The translations under genes were made by a program, and so were the position numbers. The notes beneath the pieces are model-generated. The model was not told the origin of the DNA. It was given only the letters and a program-made list of their open reading frames with translations, and made no database searches. Below are positions 35,458 to 44,382 of a stretch of 64,000 bases of DNA, one piece after another. Location of the stretch: positions 146,389 to 210,388 of the forward strand of contig NZ_JAQTQD010000001.1 of assembly GCF_028712425.1 (NCBI RefSeq), in the 5' to 3' direction. Each line of letters opens with the position of its first letter. The stretch's first letter is position 1. This stretch comes from Methanoregula sp. GTDB lineage: Archaea > Halobacteriota > Methanomicrobia > Methanomicrobiales > Methanospirillaceae.

Positions 35458-38133
35458 ATGGTGCGCGAGCCCGGACCTGCAAACAACGGTGAGAACGGCA
35501 ATGGTGCGCGGCTGACCCCGGTCATGCAGCAGTATCACGAGATGAAGGAGCAGCATCCTGGCACCATCCTGTTGTTCCGGATCGGCGATTTCTACGAGAC
35601 CTTCAACGAGGATGCAAAGCTGGTCTCGCGCGAACTGGATATCGTCCTGACCTCACGATCGAAGAGCGGGGACAACCCGATCCCGCTAGCTGGTGTGCCG
35701 TACCATGCTGCGGAAGGATACATCGCAAAACTGGTTGGCAGGGGATATCGCGTGGCGGTCTGCGAGCAGGTCGGCGACCCGAAGACCACGAAAGGCGTGG
35801 TAAAGCGCGAGATCGCCCGCGTCATCACGCCCGGCACAGTCATCGACCCGGCCCTTGTTCCATCGGTTGCTGCAACGTACCTGATGGCCGCTCTTCCTGA
35901 CGTAAAACAAAAAGAGTGGGGCATATCGCTCCTCGACATCTCGACCGGGGAGTTCTTCGCTGCCACTGTGCCCGAGGATCCTACCCACGAATCCCTGCTG
36001 TCGGAGATTGCCCGGTACCGGCCTGCGGAGTGCATTGTACCGGAAAATCTTCCGGGTCCCCTTCGAGACCGTATCCGCGATGCCGGTGTCATCGTAACTC
36101 CCTGCCGGGAGGAGCTCTTCTCGTGCGACCGGGCAACGAGCCTCCTTTGCGGTCACTTCGGCACCGCGTCCCTCGGGGGGTTCGGCTTTGAAAGCCGGTC
36201 CTGTGCCACCGGAGCCGCGGGGGCCGCCCTTGCGTATGCGCTGGAGACCCAGCATGCCCCGCTGACCCACATCCGCGCCCTCTCGTTCCGGAACTCTTCC
36301 GATTCACTGGTGCTGGATGCCGTCACGCTGAGAAACCTGGAGGTGCGGGAGAGCATCCGGGGGGGAAAAGGCGCAACGCTCCTCTCCTCGCTTGACCTGA
36401 CAAAGACACCGATGGGGAGCCGGCTCCTGGACCGGTACCTCTCCCGCCCGCTCACAAACATCCGGGAGATCAACCGCCGGCTGGACACCGTGCAGTTCCT
36501 GGCCGGCAGGACAACGGACCGGATCGCGTTCCGCGACAGCCTGAAGGCATGTGCCGATATCGAGCGCATCGCGGCCCGGATCGCGTACGGAAACGCCGGT
36601 CCACGCGACCTTGTTGCTCTCGCCGATACCCTTGAAACCCTGCCGCTGCTGAAGCGGTGTTTTTCCGGGGCACGGGAAGCCCTCCCTGACCTTGCATCGA
36701 CTGCGCTTGACGCCATCCATGATCTCCCTGCAACCCGTGCCCTGATCCGGAAAGCCATTGCCGATGATCCGCCGGCAGTTGCACGAAACGGCGGGGTCAT
36801 CCGGCCCGGGTACAGCGAGGAGCTGGACAGCATCCGGGGCGTCCTTCACTCGGGAAAGGACTGGATCGTGGAACTCCAGGAAAAGGAGCGCAAGGCCACC
36901 GGGATCAAATCGCTCAAGGTGGGGTACAACCGGATCTTCGGGTATTACATTGACGTGACAAAACCCAACCTTGCGCTTGTCCCGACCCGGTACGAGCGCA
37001 AGCAGACCACGGCAACCGGAGAGCGGTACACGATCCCCGAGCTCCGCGAGAAAGAGACGCTCATCACGAACGCAGACGAGCGCGTGCTCATCCTTGAGCG
37101 GGAGCTCTATACAAAACTCCTCGAAATCCTCAAAAAGGATATTCCGGCCATCCAGGAAACTGCAAACGCAATCGCCGTCCTCGATGTTGCCGCTGCCCTT
37201 GCCGAAACAGCGCAGGTGCGGAACTATGTGCGCCCGCAGCTGGACGAAAGCGACACCCTGGTCATCCGCGATGGCAGGCATCCGGTGGTGGAGCAGGGCG
37301 TTGCCGGAGGATTTGTCCCCAACGACACCGAGCTCTCCGGCAGCGGTACGCAGATCATGATCATCACCGGGGCCAACATGGCCGGGAAATCGACATACAT
37401 GCGGGCTGCCGCGCTCATCTGTATCATGGCACAGGCCGGGAGTTTTATCCCTGCCCGTCATGCACGGATCGGCATCCTCGACCGGATCTTCACGAGAGTC
37501 GGGGCGTTCGACGACCTTGCAAGCGGCCAGAGTACGTTCTTTGTCGAGATGCTGGAGCTGGCAAACATCCTCAACAATGTCACCCCAAGAAGCCTTGTTA
37601 TCCTCGACGAGATCGGCAGGGGCACGAGCACTGCAGACGGCTCCTCCATCGCAAGAGCCGTGCTCGAGTTCCTGCACGGGAAGGGCAGTGCAGGGCCAAA
37701 GACCCTCTTTGCCACGCACTTCCACGAGCTCATCGGCATGGAAGAAAAACTGAAGCGGGTCAAGAACTACCATTTCGCGGTGAAGGAGACAAAAGACGAG
37801 GTGGTCTTCCTCCGGAAGATCATCCCCGGTGCCACCGACAAGAGCTACGGTATCCATGTTGCCCGCCTTGCCGGCATCCCGAGAAAAGTCACCGAGCGTG
37901 CAGAAACGCTCCTTGACGAGGACCTGAACGCCCCGGTGAAAAACGGATCGCGCCCCCAGCGCTATACGCAGATCCTCCTGGTTGATGACAAAGCAGAAGC
38001 CCCGGCCCCAAGGAAAAATCCGGTGCTGGATGAACTGGAAGCCGCCAACCCGGATGAGATGACCCCCATCCAGGCCCTTGCAATGATTGCAGAACTGAAA
38101 CGTAAACTGAAGGGGAACGGCGGGAACCCATGA
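35458..38133 (+). CDS. mutS: DNA mismatch repair protein MutS
   Basis: An 891-residue MutS1. The N-terminal mismatch-binding motif is intact (TILLFRIGDFYETFNEDA, with the FYE that stacks on the mismatch), followed by connector, lever and clamp domains. The ABC-type ATPase has Walker A GANMAGKST (about 638), DEIGRGTST and the ATHFHEL switch. Mismatches are recognised and MutL recruited. The stop overlaps the mutL ATG (ATGA at 38130-38133). A GGAGGGG ribosome binding site lies about 15 bp upstream. MutS1/MutL pairs are patchy in archaea and are thought to be of bacterial origin. Confidence 0.97.
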   Translation: MVREPGPANNGENGNGARLTPVMQQYHEMKEQHPGTILLFRIGDFYETFNEDAKLVSRELDIVLTSRSKSGDNPIPLAGVPYHAAEGYIAKLVGRGYRVAVCEQVGDPKTTKGVVKREIARVITPGTVIDPALVPSVAATYLMAALPDVKQKEWGISLLDISTGEFFAATVPEDPTHESLLSEIARYRPAECIVPENLPGPLRDRIRDAGVIVTPCREELFSCDRATSLLCGHFGTASLGGFGFESRSCATGAAGAALAYALETQHAPLTHIRALSFRNSSDSLVLDAVTLRNLEVRESIRGGKGATLLSSLDLTKTPMGSRLLDRYLSRPLTNIREINRRLDTVQFLAGRTTDRIAFRDSLKACADIERIAARIAYGNAGPRDLVALADTLETLPLLKRCFSGAREALPDLASTALDAIHDLPATRALIRKAIADDPPAVARNGGVIRPGYSEELDSIRGVLHSGKDWIVELQEKERKATGIKSLKVGYNRIFGYYIDVTKPNLALVPTRYERKQTTATGERYTIPELREKETLITNADERVLILERELYTKLLEILKKDIPAIQETANAIAVLDVAAALAETAQVRNYVRPQLDESDTLVIRDGRHPVVEQGVAGGFVPNDTELSGSGTQIMIITGANMAGKSTYMRAAALICIMAQAGSFIPARHARIGILDRIFTRVGAFDDLASGQSTFFVEMLELANILNNVTPRSLVILDEIGRGTSTADGSSIARAVLEFLHGKGSAGPKTLFATHFHELIGMEEKLKRVKNYHFAVKETKDEVVFLRKIIPGATDKSYGIHVARLAGIPRKVTERAETLLDEDLNAPVKNGSRPQRYTQILLVDDKAEAPAPRKNPVLDELEAANPDEMTPIQALAMIAELKRKLKGNGGNP

Positions 38134-39935
38134 AACAGGGCAACAACTCAGGCCAGATCCGCGTGCTCGACCAGGCAACGGTCAACAAGATTGCTGCCGG
38201 TGAAGTCGTTGAGCGCCCCGCCTCCGTTGTCAAGGAACTGGTCGAGAACTCTATCGATGCCGGGGCGCAGGGAATCCGGATCGATCTCATGGCATCGAAG
38301 AACGAGATCACCTCCATCAGCGTCACAGATAACGGAACGGGCATGGGACGCGAGGACGCACTCCTCGCCTTCACCCCGCATGCAACGAGCAAGATCGGGG
38401 AGATCTCCGATCTCGACACCGTCCGCACCCTCGGTTTCCGCGGGGAAGCGCTGGCAAGCATCGCAGCGGTTGCCCGGGTCACGCTCGTTACGAGACCGCG
38501 TGACAATGATCTTGCTACCGGGACACGGATTGTTATTGCAGGTGGCGAAGTCCGGGAGAACAGTGCTGTCGGTGCACCGGGCGGGACATCCGTCCTTGTC
38601 GAAGACCTGTTCTTCAATACCCCGGCCCGGAAGAAGTTCCAGAAGAGCCGGGCAACCGAGCTCTCGCATGTCATCGGCATTCTCGAAGGGATCATCCTCG
38701 CCCACCCGGACATCGCGTTCCGGCTCACCTACAATGGAACGGAGCAGGTCGTCACCGGCCGGAACGCGACCCGGCTCGACACCATTGCCCGGATCTATGG
38801 CGCTGACACGGCCCGCGATCTTGTGCCGGTCTCGGCAACAGCACCGCTTGTTGCCATCAACGGACATATCTCGCGCCCCTCCCTTTCCCGGAAAGACCGG
38901 GACCGGATCTTCCTCTCCATCAACGGGAGGTATGTCTCCTCCCCTGCCATCACCAATGCCATCAAGGAAGGGTATGGAACTCTCCTTCCCAAAGACCGGT
39001 TCCCGGTTGCGTTCCTCGCGCTTGAGATTGACACAAACCTTGTGGATGTCAATGTCCACCCGACCAAGAAACTCGTCAGGATCTCCCGCGAACCGGAGAT
39101 TGCAGGCGTTGTCCGCGAGGCTGTCAGGAAAACTCTTTCGGGCCACGACCTTATTCCGGATATCCGGCCAATCGCAGCGCCACGACCCATTGTTGCAGAT
39201 ACTCCTGCCACGATGGCTGCACTGTCCCACTCCAACTCTTACCAGTTCCCCGTAACAAAACCACCGGCTGTCAGCGAACCAACCCATACAGGGGTCACCG
39301 ACTCCGACCGGCGGCTGCGCCAGACAGAACTCGCACCCGGACCCGCACCCGCAGCAACCCTCCCGCCGCTCCGCGTCATCGGTGAGTTCGGAGGGATCTA
39401 TATCCTTGCAACAACCGCATCAGGGGAACTCCTGATCATCGACCAGCACGCCGCGCATGAACGCATCCTGTACGAACTGGCAGGACAACAGGACGGCAGT
39501 GGAAAACGCGTGCAGGAACTAATTACGCCAGTCATCCTCCACCGCACTCCCCGCGAGAGTGCAGTGCTTTCTGAACTCCTGCCGTCACTCCGAAATGAAG
39601 GATTCCAGATCGAGGAGTTCGGCAAAGACACATTCCTTGTCCGCACCGTCCCCATCATCCTCGGGAAACTGGAGGATACATCCCTGCTCGAAGACATCAT
39701 CAGCGACCTCGTGAGCCCTGACCGCGGGGAGCGAGTCGACAACCGCGAACGGATCACCCGTATTGTCGCATGCCGGGGAGCAATCAAAGCCGGCACAGTC
39801 TGCACGCCAGAACAGTGCAAGCGTGTCGCTGACCAGCTCCGGCTCACGAAGAACCCGTTCACCTGCCCGCACGGTCGTCCCACGATTATCCGGTTCACGC
39901 GGGAGCAGCTGGACGGGATGTTTAAGCGGAGCTGA
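38130..39935 (+). CDS. mutL: DNA mismatch repair protein MutL with nuclease motif
   Basis: 601 residues. The N-terminal GHKL ATPase shows IAAGEVVERPASVVKELVEN, DNGTGM and GFRGEALASIAA. A Pro/Thr-rich linker (about 345-410) leads to the C-terminal domain, which carries the endonuclease motif DQHAAHERILYE (from Asp438) plus the ACRGAIKAG and CPHGRPT elements. That places it with nicking MutLs of organisms lacking MutH, consistent with no mutH here. Co-translated with mutS. Confidence 0.96.
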   Translation: MKQGNNSGQIRVLDQATVNKIAAGEVVERPASVVKELVENSIDAGAQGIRIDLMASKNEITSISVTDNGTGMGREDALLAFTPHATSKIGEISDLDTVRTLGFRGEALASIAAVARVTLVTRPRDNDLATGTRIVIAGGEVRENSAVGAPGGTSVLVEDLFFNTPARKKFQKSRATELSHVIGILEGIILAHPDIAFRLTYNGTEQVVTGRNATRLDTIARIYGADTARDLVPVSATAPLVAINGHISRPSLSRKDRDRIFLSINGRYVSSPAITNAIKEGYGTLLPKDRFPVAFLALEIDTNLVDVNVHPTKKLVRISREPEIAGVVREAVRKTLSGHDLIPDIRPIAAPRPIVADTPATMAALSHSNSYQFPVTKPPAVSEPTHTGVTDSDRRLRQTELAPGPAPAATLPPLRVIGEFGGIYILATTASGELLIIDQHAAHERILYELAGQQDGSGKRVQELITPVILHRTPRESAVLSELLPSLRNEGFQIEEFGKDTFLVRTVPIILGKLEDTSLLEDIISDLVSPDRGERVDNRERITRIVACRGAIKAGTVCTPEQCKRVADQLRLTKNPFTCPHGRPTIIRFTREQLDGMFKRS

Positions 39936-40410
39936 TGGGGAGAGAAAAACACATCATCGTGCTCAAACATTCGAAAGAATACATTTTTTCAGATCTTTGA
40001 GAAAATTCAGAGGAAAATCTTTGGAGTCATTGATGGGGGCTGATGCCCCCATACCCCCATGATGATAACCGCCGCTGCCCCCGACGGGGCGCCCCCGCAG
40101 CGGATCTATTACAGTTACTAGGTTCGATAAAACGGTTGTCAGGACCGTATAGAAACTTCAGATATCTTGTCATTACCGGATAAATCTGCAAAGAATCCGT
40201 TATTGGATCACAGCCGCGATCCGGTTCGCATCAACGGAACCCCCCACCTGAAGAACTGCCTGCCTGTGGCGGCAGTTCTGATGGAAGGGGGGATTGGGGG
40301 GCACACGCTCCTCACTTACTTCAGATTATCAAAAAATATCCACTACATCTTTGCCCTCACCTCAACCCTTATCACCCGTTTGATTCCATCAGACATGGAT
40401 AACAGAAACC
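39936..40410. other. Intergenic region with GC-rich repeat copy B and a stem-loop
   Basis: It contains the repeat at 40032-40103 and a strong stem-loop, AGAACTGCC-10 nt-GGCAGTTCT (40252-40279), itself flanked by C6 and G6 runs that could extend the structure. A T6 run at 39984-39989 may terminate mutSL. A 146-residue frame beginning at 40167 runs into the glycosylase gene in another frame and is rejected. Confidence 0.5.
40032..40103. repeat. Dispersed GC-rich hairpin repeat, copy B
   Basis: GATGGGGGCTGATGCCCCCATACCCCC, then a second dyad (CCGCTGCCCCCGACGGGGCG...GCAGCGG). The first hairpin, GGGGGC-TGAT-GCCCCC, is perfect. The second differs from copies A and C in both arms in a compensating way (CCGCTGC pairs with GCAGCGG), which argues that the stem is maintained. 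Confidence 0.85.
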
Positions 40411-41277
40411 ATGCCCTCCACCCAGCAGCGCCTCACCGGCCCCGGCCCTCTTTTCACGCAGGACGACATCCCCGCGTTCCAGGATCTCGTCCTCTCCCGC
40501 TACCGCAGCTCAGGCCGGAAATTCCCGTGGCGCGAAACAACCGATCCCTACGCAATCCTCGTCTCCGAGATCATGCTCCAGCAGACGCAGGTTGGCAGGG
40601 TCGCTGAAAAATTCCCCCCGTTCATTGCCGCATTCCCGGATTTCTCAACGCTCGCAGGAGCCCCGCTCGCTGATATCCTCGCACAGTGGCAGGGAATGGG
40701 ATACAACCGGCGGGCAATCGCGCTACGGAAATGTGCCCGCAGGGTCATGGAAGAATTCCATGGGGAATTACCGGATGATCCGGAAATTCTGGCAACGTTT
40801 CCGGGTATTGGCAAAGCCACCGCATTCTCTATCTGTGCCTTTGCCTTCAACCGGCCCGTCGTCTTTATCGAAACGAACATCCGCCGCGTCTTCATCCACT
40901 GCTTCTTCTCGGACAATGAGATTGTGGATGACACCGCTATCCGGCCACTGGTCGAAGCTGCCCTGTACCGCGAGAATCCCCGCGAATGGTACAATGCACT
41001 CATGGACTATGGCACGGAACTTAAAAAGGCCGTTCCCAACCCGAACCGGCGGAGTGTTCACTACTACCGGCAACCCGCCTTCGAAGGCTCCGACCGGAAG
41101 ATCCGCGGGGAGATCTTAAGGCAGCTCCTTTCGGGAAAGAAACTGACTGAGAAGGCGCTTGTCAGCCACATTAAAGAAGATCCGGAACGGACACGGCGGA
41201 TCCTCGCAGCCCTTGAAGCCGAGGGATTCATCAAAAGAGACAGAAGATCTTTTTCCATTGCGGACAAGACAGCGTAA
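40411..41277 (+). CDS. HhH-GPD DNA glycosylase, MutY/EndoIII-like, lacking the Fe-S cluster
   Basis: 288 residues. The glycosylase core is clear: FPWRETTDPYAILVSEIMLQ (Glu53 at the adenine-glycosylase catalytic position), the helix-hairpin-helix TFPGIGKATA (about 129-138), and FIETNIRRV. In the last motif the usual catalytic Asp is replaced by Glu154. After YGTELKK there are none of the four cysteines that bind Fe4S4 in MutY and Nth, and no NUDIX-like domain; instead a winged-helix-like tail follows (LVSHIKEDPERTRRILAALE). Probable base-excision enzyme; substrate uncertain. Close to mutSL but separated by 475 bp with repeats. Confidence 0.82.
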   Translation: MPSTQQRLTGPGPLFTQDDIPAFQDLVLSRYRSSGRKFPWRETTDPYAILVSEIMLQQTQVGRVAEKFPPFIAAFPDFSTLAGAPLADILAQWQGMGYNRRAIALRKCARRVMEEFHGELPDDPEILATFPGIGKATAFSICAFAFNRPVVFIETNIRRVFIHCFFSDNEIVDDTAIRPLVEAALYRENPREWYNALMDYGTELKKAVPNPNRRSVHYYRQPAFEGSDRKIRGEILRQLLSGKKLTEKALVSHIKEDPERTRRILAALEAEGFIKRDRRSFSIADKTA

Positions 41278-41377
41278 CGATTTTACTGGAGACCTTTCGC
41301 AAACCGGGTGATTGTCACCAGCAAACAGTTGATAATGCGCAGGTTCCCATACACCGGTACGACACGGGGAATGCACC

Positions 41378-41902
41378 ATGCCCGACCCAGACTCCATTCC
41401 TGATGACGTGAAATGGCGGCTTGCCGCGGGATTCTCGGCAAAGTTGCCCTTCCTGTACGACCGGGCCTTCCGGGCGGAACTGGGCGACCGGTACGATGAG
41501 ATCGAGCAGGAAGTCTGGATGGAGGCAGCCGCATCCGCGTTTGAGATCGCAAAGACCCTCTCTCTCCGGGTGGGGACTGCAAAGGAGATTGCTGATACCC
41601 TGCGCACGATAATGGTCATCCTCTTTGGCCCCGGGTTCAAGACCGAGGTGCTGGACATCTCACAGGACGGCGCGGTCATTGTCATAAAGAGGTGCCCGTT
41701 TCTCTCCGGGCGATTCGATGCCGACAGCACCGGGGGGCATGTGTTCCGCAAGTGCATGGCCTTTACCCTGACCGCCGTCCCCCGGCTCAACAGGAATTTC
41801 TCGGTCCGGTTCGTCCGCACCATGTGCACCGGTGACCGCCAGTGCGAGATCAAGGTGGCAAAGAGCGAGCCGGCTGCCCAGGGAAAAACGGGAAAGATCT
41901 AA
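41378..41902 (+). CDS. Hypothetical protein with conserved cysteines (V4R/DUF6125-like)
   Basis: A 174-residue soluble protein. The first half is helical (DEIEQEVWMEAAASAFEIA). The second half is a beta-rich domain with cysteines in RCPFLSG, FRKCMAFT and FVRTMCTGDRQCEIKV. That pattern recalls V4R-type or L-2-amino-thiazoline hydrolase-like sensory domains that bind metal or small molecules; I cannot assign it firmly. Opposed to the small membrane protein that follows. Confidence 0.6.
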   Translation: MPDPDSIPDDVKWRLAAGFSAKLPFLYDRAFRAELGDRYDEIEQEVWMEAAASAFEIAKTLSLRVGTAKEIADTLRTIMVILFGPGFKTEVLDISQDGAVIVIKRCPFLSGRFDADSTGGHVFRKCMAFTLTAVPRLNRNFSVRFVRTMCTGDRQCEIKVAKSEPAAQGKTGKI

Positions 41903-41907
41903 TCCTG

Positions 41908-42084
41908 TTACTTCAGGTAATACCCGATTGCCATGAAGATGAGGCCGACATAGAACATGATCGCGTACGGCCAGGTGAAACCGAGGTCAATGGTATCGAG
42001 CCGCTTTAAGTCCTGGATGGCGATCAATACAAAACCGGTTACGAAGAATGCGATGCTGATCTGTGTCCTGGTTGCCTTGTCCAT
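41908..42084 (-). CDS. Small two-helix membrane protein
   Basis: I start at the ATG at 42084, where GAGGGTGAGA precedes it, giving 58 residues; the frame is open to 42120. Two hydrophobic helices (ISIAFFVTGFVLIAI and WPYAIMFYVGLIFMAIGYYL) are joined by a short polar loop. Unknown function. It lies just downstream of, and on the same strand as, the cobalamin operon, but has its own ribosome binding site. Confidence 0.62.
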   Translation of the reverse strand: MDKATRTQISIAFFVTGFVLIAIQDLKRLDTIDLGFTWPYAIMFYVGLIFMAIGYYLK

Positions 42085-42135
42085 TCTCACCCTCTCTGAA
42101 GTACGTGGAGCGGGCCACAAAAAAAGGTTTGCCGT

Positions 42136-42717
42136 TTAGAAATTCCCGATGACAAGAGAGTACAGGTCCGCGGTTGTCACGGGAGGCTCTGCAATCGGCC
42201 CGACCGTGATCTTCTCGTCCTTGTACCCGAGGTTCTCGCAGACCGCGACCTGCAGGGGGAGGTCGAGACGCTGGAGCCGGCTGTAGAGCTCGTTGTCATC
42301 GAACTTCGGGTCGGCGAGGAGGTAGACGATCTTGCCGCGTTTGACTTCCTCGACCGTGTCGGCCATCCCTTTCTCGTGCCCGCGGCCGTGGGCCACAACC
42401 ACCGCGACCCGGGACTGGGGGATGTGGAGCCGGGCGGTTGCGATCTGGAGCGATGAGATCCCGGGGATCACTTCCCCCTGCAGATACCCGAGCCCTGCAA
42501 GCATCGGATCGCCTGTAGAGAGGATAACCGAGTCCTGCGGGAGTCTTGAGAGGGCCTTGAAGTCGTCAATGGATTTGACCCGGCAGGAAGCAGGAAGGAA
42601 CGGGCGGGCGAGCTCGATGGCCCGGTCCGACCCGTACACGTTCCGGGCAGCGCGGAGTTCTTTTATCGCCTGTTCCGTGAGTAATCCCGGGCCGCAGCCA
42701 ACGCCGATGATCTTCAT
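42136..42717 (-). CDS. cbiE: Cobalt-precorrin-7 (C5)-methyltransferase
   Basis: A 193-residue SAM-dependent tetrapyrrole methylase that methylates C5 late in anaerobic corrin synthesis. The family motifs are GVGCGPGLLTEQA at the N-terminus, STGDPMLAGLG and EVIPGISSLQIA. It pairs functionally with CbiT (C15 methylation and decarboxylation), which is encoded at the other end of this operon; in many bacteria the two are fused. The start overlaps the cbiD stop. Confidence 0.92.
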   Translation of the reverse strand: MKIIGVGCGPGLLTEQAIKELRAARNVYGSDRAIELARPFLPASCRVKSIDDFKALSRLPQDSVILSTGDPMLAGLGYLQGEVIPGISSLQIATARLHIPQSRVAVVVAHGRGHEKGMADTVEEVKRGKIVYLLADPKFDDNELYSRLQRLDLPLQVAVCENLGYKDEKITVGPIAEPPVTTADLYSLVIGNF

Positions 42718-43721
42718 GCACTCTCTCCGATTATTTCACCCTCGCGGTTCACCAGCACCACGCGGACCTGCGGAAACCGTTTTTTGAACGCGGCGAGATT
42801 TTTTTCAACGATCACGGGAAACGCCGGTGTGACCGAGAGTTCCTCGACAGTCGCCGACCCGGTGCCTTCCAGCACCTGCGGGTTGATGTATTTGAGGATG
42901 AGCGCGGGGAGACCAAAAAGGATCGCCTTTTCCCGTACCGCTGCAACCGACCGGTCGATCTTCCCGCCAATCAGGATCACTTCGTGCGTGGGGAACATCA
43001 GCCGTGCGAACCGGAGCCCGACCCGGCCGGTGGTGAGGACCGGCTCGTCCGCTGCTGCGATCCGTTCGAGCGTGGACTCGGTGAGGTGGTCGTCCCACGG
43101 CTCGACCAGACCTGTGGTGCCAAGAATCGAGATCCCGTCCATGACGCCGACGCGGGGGTTGAGTGTGATCTTACCGATCTCTTTTCCCTGCGGGATTGTG
43201 AGCCGGACTTCGATCCCGAAGAACCCGGCTTCTTTCATCGCTTCCTCGACCGCGACATGGATGCATGCGAGAGCCGGGGCACTGACCGCTGGCGTGCCGG
43301 CCTTGTAGCGGGGCGTGTCGCGGGCGAACCGGCCGACACCTTCGCCAAAGGAGATCACGATCCCCTTCTTCGTGGGGGTTGCCTCGGCAACAAAGAGGAG
43401 CCCGGCCGTGACATCACCGGGGTAATCCCCGGGAACTTTCCGGGCAGATCCACGGCCGGCTCTGCCTTCAACCGGGACGTTGACGGTCAGGCTGCAGGGA
43501 AGGGCAATGGGGACAAGCGTCACTTCGCGCCCGGCCCGCGAGAGGATCGCCGCTTTGCACGCAGCTGCTGCGGTTGTTCCGGTAGTAAACCCCCGGGCAA
43601 GGATGGTGCCGGACGATGTCAGGACTGCAAGACCGCGTTCAACGAGCGGGAGCTGGCCGGGCCGCTGGCACTTCTCCACCCAGGCTTCAGGATAGATAAA
43701 ACCGGTGACCGGGTCACGCAT
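42714..43721 (-). CDS. cbiD: Cobalt-precorrin-5B C1-methyltransferase
   Basis: 335 residues from the ATG at 43721, which overlaps the cbiC stop and follows GCGGGAG; the open frame upstream to 43862 is inside cbiC. Family features are RGFTTGTTAAAACKAAIL, the glycine-rich VGRFARDTPRYKAGTPAVS and GILGTTGLVEPW-like segment, and GGKIDR. CbiD methylates C1 of the ring-contracted intermediate. Eight cbi genes lie head to tail here with overlaps throughout. Confidence 0.92.
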   Translation of the reverse strand: MRDPVTGFIYPEAWVEKCQRPGQLPLVERGLAVLTSSGTILARGFTTGTTAAAACKAAILSRAGREVTLVPIALPCSLTVNVPVEGRAGRGSARKVPGDYPGDVTAGLLFVAEATPTKKGIVISFGEGVGRFARDTPRYKAGTPAVSAPALACIHVAVEEAMKEAGFFGIEVRLTIPQGKEIGKITLNPRVGVMDGISILGTTGLVEPWDDHLTESTLERIAAADEPVLTTGRVGLRFARLMFPTHEVILIGGKIDRSVAAVREKAILFGLPALILKYINPQVLEGTGSATVEELSVTPAFPVIVEKNLAAFKKRFPQVRVVLVNREGEIIGESA

Positions 43722-44382
43722 CTCCCGCTTCCTCGATGAACATCGTGATGCATTCGTTTGCAGCAGCAACTGCGACCGGCGTTCCGCCCCGCGTGCCTTC
43801 GGACGAGATGGACGGGATGTCGATCGTCCGTAAGAGGGCCTTGGACTCTGCGGCATTGACAAACCCGACCGGGGCTCCGATGATGGCAGCGGGCCGGACG
43901 CCGTTTTTCACCATTTCGCAGAGCGAGAGGAGGGCTGAGGGGGCGTTGCCGATCACGACAATGGACCCAGGCAGCCGGTCTTTCAGCGCCATGAAACCGG
44001 CCGAGCTCCTCGTGATCCCCCTTTCCTTGACGATCTCCGCCCCGAAGTCAAGGGCACAGAGCACCTCGCTCCTGTGTCTCTTCTTCTGGATCCCGATCTG
44101 CACCATGCGGATGTCGGTGATGATCGGGGCTCCCTTCTTCAGCGCCGCGATGATAGCGGGGATGGGGTTGTTGGTGAACCGCATCAGGTCCGCCATGGCA
44201 AAGTCCCCGACCGCGATCGAGCACCGCTGCTTCACGCGGTCCTCGGGCGTCTCGTTGCCGATCGCTTCGCGTGCCAGTGCCCGCGACTTGGTCGAGATCG
44301 CGTAGCCTTCCTGCGTGTCGGCCCCGACATCAATATACGTATTTTTTGTGGTACCCGCGTGGCGTGATGATTCCTTTGACAT
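43714..44382 (-). CDS. cbiC: Cobalt-precorrin-8 methylmutase
   Basis: 222 residues from the ATG at 44382, preceded by GGAGGGGAG; a longer frame to 44451 runs inside cbiH. It moves the C11 methyl to C12 to give cobyrinate. Typical segments are YAISTKSRALAREAIG, RCSIAVGDFAMADL, IITDIRMVQIGI and GNAPSALLSLCEM. The start overlaps the end of cbiH by about 50 bp. Confidence 0.93.
   Translation of the reverse strand: MSKESSRHAGTTKNTYIDVGADTQEGYAISTKSRALAREAIGNETPEDRVKQRCSIAVGDFAMADLMRFTNNPIPAIIAALKKGAPIITDIRMVQIGIQKKRHRSEVLCALDFGAEIVKERGITRSSAGFMALKDRLPGSIVVIGNAPSALLSLCEMVKNGVRPAAIIGAPVGFVNAAESKALLRTIDIPSISSEGTRGGTPVAVAAANECITMFIEEAGDA

Noticed and set aside
36304..38178. 624-residue minus-strand frame over mutS
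   Set aside because: Shadow of a GC-rich gene; MutS motifs on the plus strand are unambiguous.
40167..40607. 146-residue plus-strand frame before the glycosylase
   Set aside because: It runs out of frame into the glycosylase gene and spans a strong stem-loop; no ribosome binding site.
43722..43862. N-terminal extension of cbiD
   Set aside because: The added residues lie wholly inside cbiC and are arginine/serine-rich; the ATG at 43721 aligns with the normal CbiD start.
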